NCBI GenBank assembly: GCA_026702755.1
Contig: JAPPBX010000087.1
Span: forward strand, 50,140-114,139
From: Candidatus Poribacteria bacterium
GTDB taxonomy: Bacteria > Poribacteria > WGA-4E > WGA-3G
Length of the DNA stretch: 64,000 bases
Direction: 5' to 3'
Position 1 is the stretch's first letter; each line of letters starts with the position of its first letter. The notes under the pieces were generated by a model. It saw only the letters and a list, made by a program, of their open reading frames with translations, was not told the DNA's origin and made no database searches. Positions 53,179 to 61,866 of the stretch are shown here, one piece after another. Both the position numbers and the translations under genes were made by a program.

Positions 53179-54168
53179 TTAGTTTTCAAGGTTCAAGAGG
53201 GCATGTGTGAACTCATCAATGCTTGATGCTTGCGCGGCAACACGGTGTAACTGATCCAGACGTTGTAGATCGTCAATGGCACTCAGAAAAGGCTTTAGTT
53301 TTTCCGCGACATCCGTTTGGAATCGGACATCTAACACTGTGAGTATTGCTTCAACTGCGTACTGTTTTTTCCCTTGTTCAATGCCTTGTTCAATGCCTTG
53401 CTCGATACCTTGCTCGATACCTTGCTCGATACCTTGTTCAATGCCTTGTTCAATGCCTTGTTGCAGTATATATCGGTAAGTCGATGATTCTAACATAGGT
53501 CCCTCCATTAGATGTTGAATGTCGGCAGGATCAACGATTAAACCACTCAAAACCCATTGCCATAGTAATAAATCCTTCTGAAGCTCTGGCTCTAACGACA
53601 GTGCACGCGTGATTTGATGACATTCCTCAACCCATTCGACCGCTGATACCCCTGCCCGTGGGCGCATCAACGGAGCAAACGCCATCAAGGAAGTCTGACC
53701 CGTCTCAAAAATGGACTGACCCTCAAGTTCACTGAGGCGGATCACTTGATACTCTATTTCAATCTTGTGTCCTGGAAACGCTTGGCTATACCCGCCCGGA
53801 TCATTCTGACCTGCATCCGGGCTCAAATAGATGATGTAAGACAAAATCGGCAAGCCGTATCGTTCAAAGCATCGCCCGAAATAGCCAACCTTGCGTTGGA
53901 TTATCTCTGTCCTCGTCTCCCTGCTGACTTGGAATTCAATATGCACTAAGACTTCTTGCTCTTCAACAAGTGTCTTCGCCAAAACGTCCATACGGCGTAT
54001 CTCAACGGTGGGAAGTTCAGTCTCAAGTTGCTCAAGGAACTTCAGCCCTGGGATTTTGGTCAGGGCCCGCAATAAATCTTCGGTGAACGTTCCAAAGATA
54101 TGTTTGCTGACAATATCGTATCGGTTGTGCGGTAATTCTTCAAGGAACTGGTTTAAGATATCTTCCAT
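53179..54168 (-). CDS. Rpn-like PD-(D/E)XK nuclease with GIEQ repeat
   Basis: 329 residues. The N-terminal half fits the Rpn/transposase-31 type of PD-(D/E)XK proteins: RRMDVLAKTL and LVHIEFQVSRE hold the Asp and Glu-x-Gln of the core. A middle helical part follows. At about 240-270 there is a run of seven GIEQ units coded by a 12-bp tandem repeat, then a helical C-terminus. Rpn proteins promote RecA-independent recombination and often carry such repeats with variable unit number. They are usually moved between genomes. Confidence 0.82.
   Translation of the reverse strand: MEDILNQFLEELPHNRYDIVSKHIFGTFTEDLLRALTKIPGLKFLEQLETELPTVEIRRMDVLAKTLVEEQEVLVHIEFQVSRETRTEIIQRKVGYFGRCFERYGLPILSYIIYLSPDAGQNDPGGYSQAFPGHKIEIEYQVIRLSELEGQSIFETGQTSLMAFAPLMRPRAGVSAVEWVEECHQITRALSLEPELQKDLLLWQWVLSGLIVDPADIQHLMEGPMLESSTYRYILQQGIEQGIEQGIEQGIEQGIEQGIEQGIEQGKKQYAVEAILTVLDVRFQTDVAEKLKPFLSAIDDLQRLDQLHRVAAQASSIDEFTHALLNLEN
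53372..53463. repeat. 12-bp tandem repeat coding for GIEQ
   Basis: About 7.5 units of CCTTGTTCAATG or CCTTGCTCGATA. The outer units are of the first type and the middle three of the second. Length is a multiple of three, so changes in unit number keep the frame. Confidence 0.85.
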
Positions 54169-54232
54169 ATCCAGATTATACCTCTATTTGTTGATGAATG
54201 TCAACTTTTTTGGCAGAAATATTCAATTGTCA

Positions 54233-54278
54233 AATTGTCTGAATCGCGGATTATCGCGGAAGACGCAGAGGACGCGGA
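54233..54278. repeat. Dispersed AATTGTCTGAATC-type repeat
   Basis: Begins with the same 11 bases as the repeat at 3223-3273, followed by CGCGGATTA-TCGCGGA and GACGCAGAG-GACGCGGAG units. Confidence 0.45.
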
Positions 54279-54365
54279 GCTGCGGGTTTGGCAGGCAGCA
54301 ACCGCTTGGTAATTTAGCGGGGTTTTGGAAGAATTGAATGGGTCTGACTTTTTTGGAATTGGGTA

Positions 54366-54394
54366 TTGAAACAAAAGCGAAAATCTATTAGAAT
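54366..54394 (+). promoter_or_regulatory. Sigma-70 promoter for large membrane protein gene
   Basis: TTGAAA at 54366-54371, a 17-base spacer and TAGAAT at 54389-54394, 120 bases before the ATG at 54514. Confidence 0.5.
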
Positions 54395-54513
54395 AGCAAA
54401 AGAGGAAGATCGTTACAGCAAGCGCACGTAAGTCCAACTTCGGCGGGCTGGATAAACGGAACGGTATTTTATTGCTATACCCACCTCAACGAACCGCAAG
54501 GAACATTAAAAGA

Positions 54514-56622
54514 ATGAAAACGCGTCTATTATCTGTTGGATATGTCACGGTGATTGTGCTAATGGTGGTACATCTTCTGCCGGTTTGGGGTTTCAAGTAT
54601 TTCCCGACACAAGACGGGGCAAGTCATATCTATAACGCTTATGTTGTGAAAGAATACCACAAACACGAAAACTACCGTTTACGCGAAGTCTATGAACTGA
54701 ACGCGACTATCTTTCCAAACTGGACATCCCACGCACTCTTGGTATTACTGTTGTATGTCTTTCCGCCGCTCGTTTGCGAAAAGATCGTGCTGACGCTCTG
54801 TATCAGTCTCCTGCCGCTCTCCCTATTATATGTCCTCAACGGTGTTCAAAAGAAAAATATGGTCTTCGGACTGCTTGGGTTTCTCTTCGCCTATAACTAC
54901 CTGCTTCACATGGGATTTTACAATTTCGTCCTCAGCATGTCGCTGTTTTTCTTTACGCTTGGCTACTGGTGGAGAGTTAAGGATAAACTCGGATTGATCA
55001 ACATCGTGGTCATATACGTCCTGTTGTTGGCGACTTACCTAACGCACTATCACTCTTATGCGTTGCTGATTATGTCGTTGACGTTCTTCGCTCTTTTCTC
55101 ATCAGGCTATGATGCGCTGCGTGGAATGTGGGGATATAAGGAGACATCACAACCACTGGCACAGCGTTTCAAAGAGGGTCTGACGAAACTTAAACCTGCC
55201 CTGACTTTCATAGGCAGTCTTATCCCTGCTTATTTTATCCTATTCTCCTACTATTTCTTCCTTACCAACGCTCACGGGGAGGATGGTAACCATAAGGGAT
55301 TTGCGTGGTTAAATGACTATTTCTTTGGCATGAAATCTTTGGTCTCTTTTCGGGACGATCACGTACTTATCGGACGGGTGCTGTTAGTCTTTTTTGCTAC
55401 TGCCTTTGTACTTACGGTCATCAATAGAATCTGGCAGTGTTATCAATTTCGCAAATCAGAGGAATGGAAAGAGACTGGCGAACGACTTTGGATGAGGTTT
55501 GTGAGCCAGATGGATGGGTTTCTGCTCATGGCAATTCTCATCACTGTAATGTATTTCATAGCCCCGTGGTCAGGCTACAGCGGCGGCTGGATAAACGACC
55601 GGTTTCATTTGTACATATTTCTTGTGTTGCTGCCATTCTTCGCTGTCAACCTGCATCGCTACGCAAACTATGCGGTAGCGGGAGTTATTATAGTTCTATC
55701 CCTATGGCATCTCGGCTACAATGTCCACACATACACGCTACTCAATCGGGACATCACCAACGCGCTCTCATTGGAGGGTATGGACGAAATAGATACGATT
55801 CTCACGAGTGAACCGGGAGAATGGGGTGGTTTTTCAGATTCGCTCGGTTTTCAACCGAAATACGTTGAACCGTTTGGGCATATCGAGGGTCTACTGGCAA
55901 CGCATAAAGGAATCGGTTACCTCGATAACTATGAAGCGAATACGGATCACTTTCCGCTGCAATACAAACAAAAAGAATTGCCTTCTGATTACGCCATCAT
56001 TTGGCGGACAGAGTATGACGATGTTGCCGGTTTAGAGGAAGAGTATGAACTCATTGATTCTAACGACTACAACCGCCTCTATCGCCGCAAGCGTGCAGCA
56101 CCGAATGCCGAAATGTGGGGTGGTGGAACCACCGTTGCCTTTGATTTGCAACCGGACGATGGACAGACGGCACCCGGGTATATCGCTGTTCATGGGGATA
56201 CGGTCTATATGGATGGGCAATACGGCTGGCTGACAGAATCAGAGCGGGAAGATTTCAAGAATGAATCTGAAGCCTCCCAACCCTACGAAGATAGCATTTG
56301 GGCGATGGAGGATGGCGTTTTCCGAGTGGCACTTCCCAACGGAACGTACGAAGTGACCTGCTATTTCAGTGCCAGCGAATCTGAACCGTTAGAGATAAAC
56401 CTCATTGCGGGGGGTGAGAAGCAGATTCAACGATTGCGGATTCCTGTCGGAAATGAGACAATTGAGAAGCGTTACAATATCACGATTATGGATGAACACC
56501 TAACACAAGTAATATATACCCGTGGGAAAGGTAAGTACAAACGGTGGGGTTGGAGCGGTTTTAGCATTCAATCAACCGATGATGGACCGAACTTTCGTCT
56601 TTCTGAAGAAACCGAGCAATGA
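54514..56622 (+). CDS. Polytopic membrane protein, GT-C-like, with C-terminal beta domain
   Basis: 702 residues from ATG at 54514 (AAGGA upstream); an earlier TTG at 54472 is less likely. About ten membrane segments occupy residues 5-440, with an acidic first periplasmic loop (TQDGASHIYNAYVV) like that of GT-C glycosyltransferases, which use lipid-phosphate sugar donors. The last 150 residues form a soluble beta-sandwich (GTYEVTCYFSASESEPLEIN, KRYNITIMDEHLTQVIYT and WGWSGFSIQS) that resembles malectin-like or rhamnogalacturonan-lyase-type carbohydrate-binding domains. A role in cell-surface glycan assembly is an inference. No close family is recognised. Confidence 0.65.
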   Translation: MKTRLLSVGYVTVIVLMVVHLLPVWGFKYFPTQDGASHIYNAYVVKEYHKHENYRLREVYELNATIFPNWTSHALLVLLLYVFPPLVCEKIVLTLCISLLPLSLLYVLNGVQKKNMVFGLLGFLFAYNYLLHMGFYNFVLSMSLFFFTLGYWWRVKDKLGLINIVVIYVLLLATYLTHYHSYALLIMSLTFFALFSSGYDALRGMWGYKETSQPLAQRFKEGLTKLKPALTFIGSLIPAYFILFSYYFFLTNAHGEDGNHKGFAWLNDYFFGMKSLVSFRDDHVLIGRVLLVFFATAFVLTVINRIWQCYQFRKSEEWKETGERLWMRFVSQMDGFLLMAILITVMYFIAPWSGYSGGWINDRFHLYIFLVLLPFFAVNLHRYANYAVAGVIIVLSLWHLGYNVHTYTLLNRDITNALSLEGMDEIDTILTSEPGEWGGFSDSLGFQPKYVEPFGHIEGLLATHKGIGYLDNYEANTDHFPLQYKQKELPSDYAIIWRTEYDDVAGLEEEYELIDSNDYNRLYRRKRAAPNAEMWGGGTTVAFDLQPDDGQTAPGYIAVHGDTVYMDGQYGWLTESEREDFKNESEASQPYEDSIWAMEDGVFRVALPNGTYEVTCYFSASESEPLEINLIAGGEKQIQRLRIPVGNETIEKRYNITIMDEHLTQVIYTRGKGKYKRWGWSGFSIQSTDDGPNFRLSEETEQ

Positions 56623-56776
56623 TGATTCGGTGGAATGTTTAGTCCTTATGTCCTACGCCAGTGGTTTTCCCCAAGTACCCCTTGCTTCTAATCTGCCAAA
56701 CTTCGGTGTTTGAATCGGGATGCGTAATCATCCCAGTATTGTCGTGGTCTTGCTGTTTTCATAGTTGTCAATGTTA

Positions 56777-56797
56777 CCCACTACCTGAAGGTAGGGG
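56777..56797 (-). ncRNA. Right-end hairpin, candidate omega-RNA 3' end
   Basis: In IS605 elements the RNA that guides TnpB covers the 3' part of tnpB and the right end, and its guide is copied from the flanking DNA. Here the right-end stem (CCCACTACC/GGTAGGGG) lies about 55 bases after the tnpB stop on the minus strand. The candidate guide would be the minus-strand sequence beyond 56777. This is by analogy; transcription is not shown. Confidence 0.45.
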
Positions 56798-56852
56798 CTT
56801 GTGCTTCCTCGACAACGGCACTTCCGAAGAAGCGACTTACATCGTCTCCACT

Positions 56853-57965
56853 TTAGGCAGCCAAGCCTGCCCGTTTGATATTGATAGCAGCGTTTACGTC
56901 TCGGTCGTGGTGCGAACCACATTCGGGACACGTCCACTGCCTATCAGAAAGAGAGAGGTCTTTGTTATGGTATCCACAATCACTACAAGGCTTTGTCGTT
57001 GCTGTCCATTGCCCGATTTTGACAAAGGTTTTACCGTGCTTCGCACATTTCTGTTCCAGTATTTGCAGAAACTGGTAGAAGGCGTGGTCAGAGACTTTGC
57101 GTCCCCAAAGCCGTTTCATGCCGTCAAGGTTGAGTGTCTCAAAAAAGAGGGTATCAAACTCTGTGCAAAGTTCGTCAGCAAGTTTCCACTGCCAATCTTC
57201 TCTTTGTCTGGCAACTTTTCTGTGTTGCCTTGCCAAAGCGCGAGCCGCACGATACCAATTGTTAGAGCCTTTGACTTTACGACTGAGGGCTTTACTGAGG
57301 GATCGCAACTTGTTGAGTGATTGCTTGAGAAACTGCGGAGATTCTATCTTGTGTCCCTCGTCGCTTGTAAGGAATGTTTTGTTTCCGTAATCAAACCCTG
57401 CGCTCTTACCCGTCTTGGGTTTGTTTGTGGAATCGTCAACATTTTCACACGAAAAGTATATCCAATAGTCTCCACACCTATCTCGCTTGATGGTGATTGT
57501 CTTAAGGATACCTTTGATTTCACGGTGTTTGTGGAAGGAAAACCATGTATCTATGCAATTGATTTTGATACGGTTTCCTTCGAGGGTATAGCCCGCTTGT
57601 GTAAACGTCATAGAGGTGTATTTATGACGCGGTTTTATCTTCGGTCTACCAACTTTGCGGTTCGTTTTACCGGCTTTTCGGTCTTTCTTATTCTGAAAAA
57701 ATGCGTCTTGCGATTTACCATACCGTAATACAACGTCTTGCACAACTTGGCTCGGCAGGTCTTTCCAATGCGGTTTCGTTCGCTTTTTGAGGGTGGCAAT
57801 ATGCCTTTTGAGTCTATATGCCGACACATCTTTTCCAAACATACGACGATACCGACGTGCCAACAGCATGATATGCAGGTGAATGCCCCACATATCATCA
57901 ATCATGTTGCCAAGTTTGATGACATTCTTTTGAGACTGAAGTTTGAACCCGTAGGCTTTTCTCAT
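56853..57965 (-). CDS. tnpB: TnpB, RNA-guided nuclease of IS605 element
   Basis: 370 residues, complete. The RuvC residues are all present: Asp192 in AGFDYGNK, Glu276 in LFFETLNL and Asp356 in HDRDVNAAINI. A zinc ribbon is formed by CSDCG (Cys327, 330) and CPECG (Cys346, 349). The N-terminal part is basic (KKDRKAGKTNRKVGRPKIK). TnpB cuts DNA next to a short motif as directed by the omega-RNA from the element's right end and helps to keep the element in place. Its start overlaps the tnpA stop (ATGA). Confidence 0.95.
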   Translation of the reverse strand: MRKAYGFKLQSQKNVIKLGNMIDDMWGIHLHIMLLARRYRRMFGKDVSAYRLKRHIATLKKRTKPHWKDLPSQVVQDVVLRYGKSQDAFFQNKKDRKAGKTNRKVGRPKIKPRHKYTSMTFTQAGYTLEGNRIKINCIDTWFSFHKHREIKGILKTITIKRDRCGDYWIYFSCENVDDSTNKPKTGKSAGFDYGNKTFLTSDEGHKIESPQFLKQSLNKLRSLSKALSRKVKGSNNWYRAARALARQHRKVARQREDWQWKLADELCTEFDTLFFETLNLDGMKRLWGRKVSDHAFYQFLQILEQKCAKHGKTFVKIGQWTATTKPCSDCGYHNKDLSLSDRQWTCPECGSHHDRDVNAAINIKRAGLAA

Positions 57966-58381
57966 TTACCGCTTTGACCTTCAATGTAATCTTTTATGAC
58001 TTGGAGGGTTACACCCCCACAGGAACTGACAAACTTTGAACGTGTCCACAGAGAGGGTAAACGACTGTTCAGGGATGGATACTCTGAACGCAAAGCTTTG
58101 GAGGTATACCCTTTGATTTTGCCAATGATTTTGTCTATAGAATGCATGGGCGGTATATCTATCAACAAATGGACGTGTTCAGGTTGAGTTTCAATCTCTA
58201 TGATATGGTAATCGTAGTCGTCCTGCTTTTCGCGTATCAGTTGCTTAAGACGACCTTGTATCTGTGTATCCAAAACTTTACGCCGATACTTGGTACACCA
58301 GATGACATGATATTGACAACTATAGATTGTTTTGTTCGTTGTTCGATAATCACGCTTTTTATTAGCGATTTTCAGTGGCAT
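57962..58381 (-). CDS. tnpA: TnpA, Y1 HUH transposase of IS200/IS605 element
   Basis: 139 residues, complete. The HUH metal motif is EHVHLLID (His69, His71) and the nucleophile is Tyr132 in VIKDYIEG. KYRRKVL and the DIPPMHSIDKIIGKIKGYTSK helix are typical. It moves the element as single-stranded DNA in a peel-and-paste manner. A strong promoter lies at 58415-58443 on the same strand. Confidence 0.95.
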   Translation of the reverse strand: MPLKIANKKRDYRTTNKTIYSCQYHVIWCTKYRRKVLDTQIQGRLKQLIREKQDDYDYHIIEIETQPEHVHLLIDIPPMHSIDKIIGKIKGYTSKALRSEYPSLNSRLPSLWTRSKFVSSCGGVTLQVIKDYIEGQSGK

Positions 58382-58414
58382 AATATCTTACCTTTCTATT
58401 GTAGTATATGATAC

Positions 58415-58443
58415 ATTATACCACATTTTGATTAGATTGGCAA
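58415..58443 (-). promoter_or_regulatory. Sigma-70 promoter for tnpA
   Basis: Minus strand: TTGCCA (58443-58438), a 17-base spacer and TATAAT (58420-58415), about 34 bases before the tnpA ATG at 58381 and inside the element's left end. Confidence 0.7.
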
Positions 58444-58513
58444 GTTTATTTTCAACAACGTCCTACGCCGTCTACATCCCCTACCTAAAGGCAGGGGGTT
58501 TGACGGGAATATG

Positions 58514-59125
58514 CTAAATTGTCAGGCTCCGTCTCACAATCACGATCCCGGACATATCGCCTTCCAGTTCACGATAGACCTGAAAGCCGGCCCCAAGGAA
58601 CATGTCAAGACGTCCGTGGAAGTTCGAGTAACTGTCGGTGGCTCGACGGTCTGGGTACGCCTCCACAATCCGTAGGTTTCGCTTGGCGAGTAGATCACAC
58701 GCTGCCTCGAGCAGAAGGCTTGAGAGTCCTGTGCCTCGAAAGCGTTTGGTTACAACGAAGCACACAATGGACCCAACAGATTCATCGTCAGGACTCGCCA
58801 GAACGCCCATAGCAGCTAAGTGCGAAAGGGAACGTTTTTCGGCTGCGTGGCACCACCCAACCGGACGGTTGTTGAGATAAGCAAGGATGCCTGTCGTTTC
58901 ACCGCGTTGGATAAGTTCAGCCTTCCACGCACGGTTTGCTGCGGCAGTTCTCTCAGACCAATCTTCGCCATTGGCTCCGACCCAATGGAAATAGCAACAG
59001 TAGCATGAGGCTCCCTCGGGATTGTCGGCGAATGCGTCTCCATCGAAGTAGTCAAGGAAATCGTCGGCACGGTCTGGTGTAAGTTCGCGGAGTTCAAGGT
59101 TCGTCAAGTCTATATCATGCGGCAT
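58514..59125 (-). CDS. GNAT-family N-acetyltransferase
   Basis: 203 residues, ATG at 59125 with AAAGGA upstream. The acetyl-CoA site is the segment SIVCFVVTKRFRGTGLSSLL (R/Q-x-x-G-x-G/A-like RFRGTG). The N-terminal half has a Cys-rich segment, SCYCCYFHWVG, and the late FLGAGFQVYRE is typical of the fold. Substrate unknown. The IS605 element is inserted just after its stop codon. Confidence 0.85.
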   Translation of the reverse strand: MPHDIDLTNLELRELTPDRADDFLDYFDGDAFADNPEGASCYCCYFHWVGANGEDWSERTAAANRAWKAELIQRGETTGILAYLNNRPVGWCHAAEKRSLSHLAAMGVLASPDDESVGSIVCFVVTKRFRGTGLSSLLLEAACDLLAKRNLRIVEAYPDRRATDSYSNFHGRLDMFLGAGFQVYRELEGDMSGIVIVRRSLTI

Positions 59126-59158
59126 TTCTGCTGATCCTTTCCAGAGTCAAATAGTGTC

Positions 59159-59274
59159 TATAGTAAACCTACAATTAATTAGACATTGTAGAAGGGCGAG
59201 GTTACAAACCTCGCCAGCGGTGGTGAGGTATTTTATGTTTTCCAAAGCACCCTCTTACTTTCGGGTTTACTATA
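59159..59274. mobile_element. MITE-like element, TATAGTAAA termini, copy 2
   Basis: Left end TATAGTAAACCT (59159-59170), right end GGGTTTACTATA (59263-59274), with a CGAGGTT-ACAA-ACCTCGCC palindrome inside (near 59197-59214) and CCAGCGGTGGT after it. It is 116 bases and lies between the GNAT and HAD genes. Ends and core match the copy at 17565-17757. Confidence 0.6.
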
Positions 59275-59299
59275 TATCGTTCCTTGTCCACACCTTGAT

Positions 59300-59971
59300 T
59301 TAACACAACAACTCAGGAAGATCCCTTATTGAGTCTGCCCGTCCTAAAGGAGATGCACCAGACCATTTCAAATCTCGATCTTGATACCACGCTGCCTGAA
59401 TCACCCTCATGCCGACAGATGCCGCACCTTGCAGTTCATCGTAACCGCCATCCCCAACAAAGTACGCTTCGGAAGGTTGAACACACATACGTGAACACGC
59501 TAACTCGAATATCTCCCTATCAGGCTTCATTACGCCGACACTGCAGGAAAATACAACTGGGTCCACGTGATCTTGAAGCGGACAGAATCGCCAAGCGAGG
59601 ACCTCTTCTGGTAAGGCATTGCTGATAACCCCAACTTTCAGCCCACGCGCTCGGACTGCGCGTAACATTTCAAATATCTGAGGCTCGACACAACTCAAGA
59701 CTTTTGATTTCCATACCTCATGCTCTTGGGCGGCCACGACAATTTCATTTTCCGTGAGGGGCGACCCGACTGCTTTGCACAAATGGGTGAACCTCGCCAG
59801 ACAATCAGGAAATTTTCCGATCATCGCGGCATCCTCGTTCTCTGACCACCAAAGCAAAGATTTATCTTCGGTCGTGCCCAGTCGTTCATGGAACGGAGCT
59901 CTTGCTTGGAAATCACTTCTCGTTTTCTCAGTTATGAGCGTCTCGAATAAATCAAAGAAGACTGCTTTCAC
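59300..59971 (-). CDS. HAD-superfamily hydrolase
   Basis: 223 residues from GTG at 59971 with GGAG eight bases upstream. Motif I is FFDLFETL (nucleophile Asp7), motif II ISNAL near 115, motif III Lys in VGVMKPDREIF, and motif IV FVGDGGYDELQGA. The residue two after the next position in motif I is Phe-Glu rather than Asp, as in some subfamily IA members with other phosphatase or dehalogenase-like activity. The substrate is not predictable. The gene stands alone. Confidence 0.9.
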   Translation of the reverse strand: MKAVFFDLFETLITEKTRSDFQARAPFHERLGTTEDKSLLWWSENEDAAMIGKFPDCLARFTHLCKAVGSPLTENEIVVAAQEHEVWKSKVLSCVEPQIFEMLRAVRARGLKVGVISNALPEEVLAWRFCPLQDHVDPVVFSCSVGVMKPDREIFELACSRMCVQPSEAYFVGDGGYDELQGAASVGMRVIQAAWYQDRDLKWSGASPLGRADSIRDLPELLC

Positions 59972-60071
59972 ATTACCGCTCCGTTAGGTTGTCAATTTTC
60001 CACATACTGTTTCTCGTCCCCCGAACATGAAAACATACTGTTGGCGCGATTGTCGCGCAGCACTTGAGGTA

Positions 60072-60758
60072 TCATCTCTCCAATACATCGAGACAAGATT
60101 TCAAGCGACGATCATGATCGGCATATTGTTTTAGCCACTCAACGACCGTTTTGCCATCCTCAAGTCTGGCTTGTAAATCCGCGCCATGTTCTACAAGATA
60201 CCGCGTCGTTTCTACATGTCCATGACCGGCTGCGCAGTACAGCGGAAAATGCGCGTGATCTGATGTTACATTGACATCCGCTCCACTGCTGACCAACTGT
60301 TCTACAATTTCTTGGTCACCGTTTCGCGCAGCATGGTGCAAGGCTGTATCACCACGGGCGTAACGCTCCTGCACTAACGTTGGATCGTCATGGAGCATTG
60401 CGTTGACTCGCTGTACATTGGCTAAGAAAACGGCGTATATAAACTGGCGAGCGGCTTCGCTTGATGGTTTGGCATGTGCATCCAAGCCGCCATACGCAAC
60501 GAGTAATGATACGACCTCCTTATTGTCTGGTACTTCCCCAGCATAGTGAATCACATAACCATCATGCGCTGCCAAATCAGCACCACAGTCTATTAGATAT
60601 TTAACAACATCATAATGGCGGTTTAATCCGGCATGAAATATAGGGCACCATTCGTATTTGTCGTCTTGATTGACCAGACGAGGATCCTGTTCAACGATTT
60701 TCTTTACGACATCGAGGTCCCCGTTGGCTGCCGCGTCATGAATTGAACCGAGTTTCAT
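60072..60758 (-). CDS. Ankyrin repeat protein
   Basis: 228 residues, ATG at 60758 with GGAG seven bases upstream. About six ankyrin units can be read: IHDAAANGDLDVVKKIV, FHAGLNRHYDVVKYLIDCGA, a weak third, ALHHAARNGDQEIVEQLVSSGADVN and PLYCAAGHGHVETTRYLVEHGADL. No signal peptide or other domain. Ankyrin proteins bind other proteins; in host-associated bacteria some are effectors, but nothing here shows export. A promoter is at 60822-60849. Confidence 0.9.
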   Translation of the reverse strand: MKLGSIHDAAANGDLDVVKKIVEQDPRLVNQDDKYEWCPIFHAGLNRHYDVVKYLIDCGADLAAHDGYVIHYAGEVPDNKEVVSLLVAYGGLDAHAKPSSEAARQFIYAVFLANVQRVNAMLHDDPTLVQERYARGDTALHHAARNGDQEIVEQLVSSGADVNVTSDHAHFPLYCAAGHGHVETTRYLVEHGADLQARLEDGKTVVEWLKQYADHDRRLKSCLDVLER

Positions 60759-60821
60759 ATTTATTCTCCATCGTGTTAGGTTAATTGTATTTCCAAAAAA
60801 TAAATAGTAATTTAAGTTTAC

Positions 60822-60849
60822 ATTATATATGATAACATATTTGATTCAA
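60822..60849 (-). promoter_or_regulatory. Sigma-70 promoter for ankyrin gene
   Basis: Minus strand: TTGAAT (60849-60844), a 16-base spacer and TATAAT (60827-60822), 64 bases before the ATG at 60758. Confidence 0.55.
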
Positions 60850-60947
60850 AAATGCAAATTCATTTTACTTGTTGAAGGCATTTTTCTTTGGGAATGATTC
60901 CGGGGAGACTCTCAATACATACCTATGTCGAAATGGTGTGAGTTGAC

Positions 60948-61838
60948 TCATGGTGTCCATAACGCATCAATCTTGCCCATAATTGATGCCACTTTCTCAG
61001 GCTGGTTGTGTTCAAGAACATAGAGTAAATCCGGCAATGGAGCGGTATGGCGATAAAAAGCGCAGCGAGAATACCAACCTTCGTCAATAACGCCATCGTA
61101 ATAAGCAACCAAATCGCCAACATCTTCTGCCGGATCACCAATCGTGCAACTTCCCCAATCAATAATTCCAGTGACGGTTTCCCTATTGACATCGACTAAA
61201 ATGTTGTGTGAATAAAAGTCTTGGTGAATAAGAACGGGGGTAAAACAAAAGATAGACGGGTTGGCTATTACCTGTTTGAAATAGATGTTAAGTTCTTCTT
61301 GCTGTTTGTGGGTGAGCAGCGGAAAGATATGGGTTTGTATTTTTCCGTGCATTTTAGTTATCCCTTCCTGCCATGCCTGTGGTGTCGTATAAACATCGGT
61401 CTCAAATAAGTCTTGCACACGGTCTACCGGAAAGCAATGCAATGCGGTGAGAAAAGCCCCTAACGGCGGTTTCCACCACGATGCCGATTGTACGTGCGAT
61501 GGACACTGATCCAGTGGCGTTCCCTCAATGAAGGCATATCCCCCAAACACAAACGGATAATGTTGTGTGGGTTGCCCATGGTAGAGATACTGCGGAATAG
61601 GTAAGGGAACGGTAGGAGCAAGTTTGGTCAGTAAACGTATTTCACGGACCAAGGCGTGTGCTGCGACCTGATGTTTAGGGAAGCGAAAAACGAACTCCTG
61701 ATTGACCAAAAACGTCCGGTTCGCCCAGCCTTCGTGGAGTGGTTCCCATGTTTCAATCGACAACTGAGGGAAGTTTTCGGTAATCGCTGCGTGGTAATTT
61801 TTCTCAGTTGCATGGTGGTGGGATCGTATTTCGACCAT
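60948..61838 (-). CDS. Aminoglycoside phosphotransferase (APH) family protein
   Basis: 296 residues. The kinase-like core has the Brenner loop LIHQDFYSHNILVD (His205, Asp207, Asn212) and the metal-binding IIDWGSCTIGDPAEDV (Asp227). The N-lobe shows EGWANRTFLVNQEFVFRFPK with the ATP-binding Lys. It would phosphorylate a small hydroxylated substrate; calling it an antibiotic-resistance gene is not justified. The start ATG at 61838 has no strong ribosome site. The gene next to it on the same strand encodes a DUF4037 nucleotidyltransferase-like protein. Confidence 0.88.
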   Translation of the reverse strand: MVEIRSHHHATEKNYHAAITENFPQLSIETWEPLHEGWANRTFLVNQEFVFRFPKHQVAAHALVREIRLLTKLAPTVPLPIPQYLYHGQPTQHYPFVFGGYAFIEGTPLDQCPSHVQSASWWKPPLGAFLTALHCFPVDRVQDLFETDVYTTPQAWQEGITKMHGKIQTHIFPLLTHKQQEELNIYFKQVIANPSIFCFTPVLIHQDFYSHNILVDVNRETVTGIIDWGSCTIGDPAEDVGDLVAYYDGVIDEGWYSRCAFYRHTAPLPDLLYVLEHNQPEKVASIMGKIDALWTP

Positions 61839-61866
61839 TGTTTCTCGTTTCTATGTGTCACTTCAA

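Larger units (their letters stand above)
54169..54513. other. Intergenic region with repeat and promoter
   Basis: About 345 bases. Bases 54233-54278 hold a degenerate repeat (AATTGTCTGAATCGCGGATT and GACGCAGAGGACGCGGA) whose lead matches the repeat at 3223. A promoter lies at 54366-54394. The gene on the right starts at 54514. Confidence 0.5.
56772..58506 (-). mobile_element. Complete IS200/IS605-family insertion sequence
   Basis: Both genes, tnpA and tnpB, are intact and overlap by four bases. Each end has an imperfect hairpin typical of the family: left end (58478-58498, CCCCTACC, TAAA loop, GGCAGGGG) and right end (56777-56797, CCCACTACC, TGAA loop, GGTAGGGG with one bulged A). The exact tips could not be fixed, so the limits are approximate. 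The element lies just after the stop of the GNAT gene at 58514. Insertion there would have left that gene intact. Confidence 0.85.

Noticed and set aside
60948..61838. Antibiotic-resistance gene
   Set aside because: Only the general APH fold is supported. Many such kinases act on other small molecules, and no resistance-specific motif or mobile context was seen.
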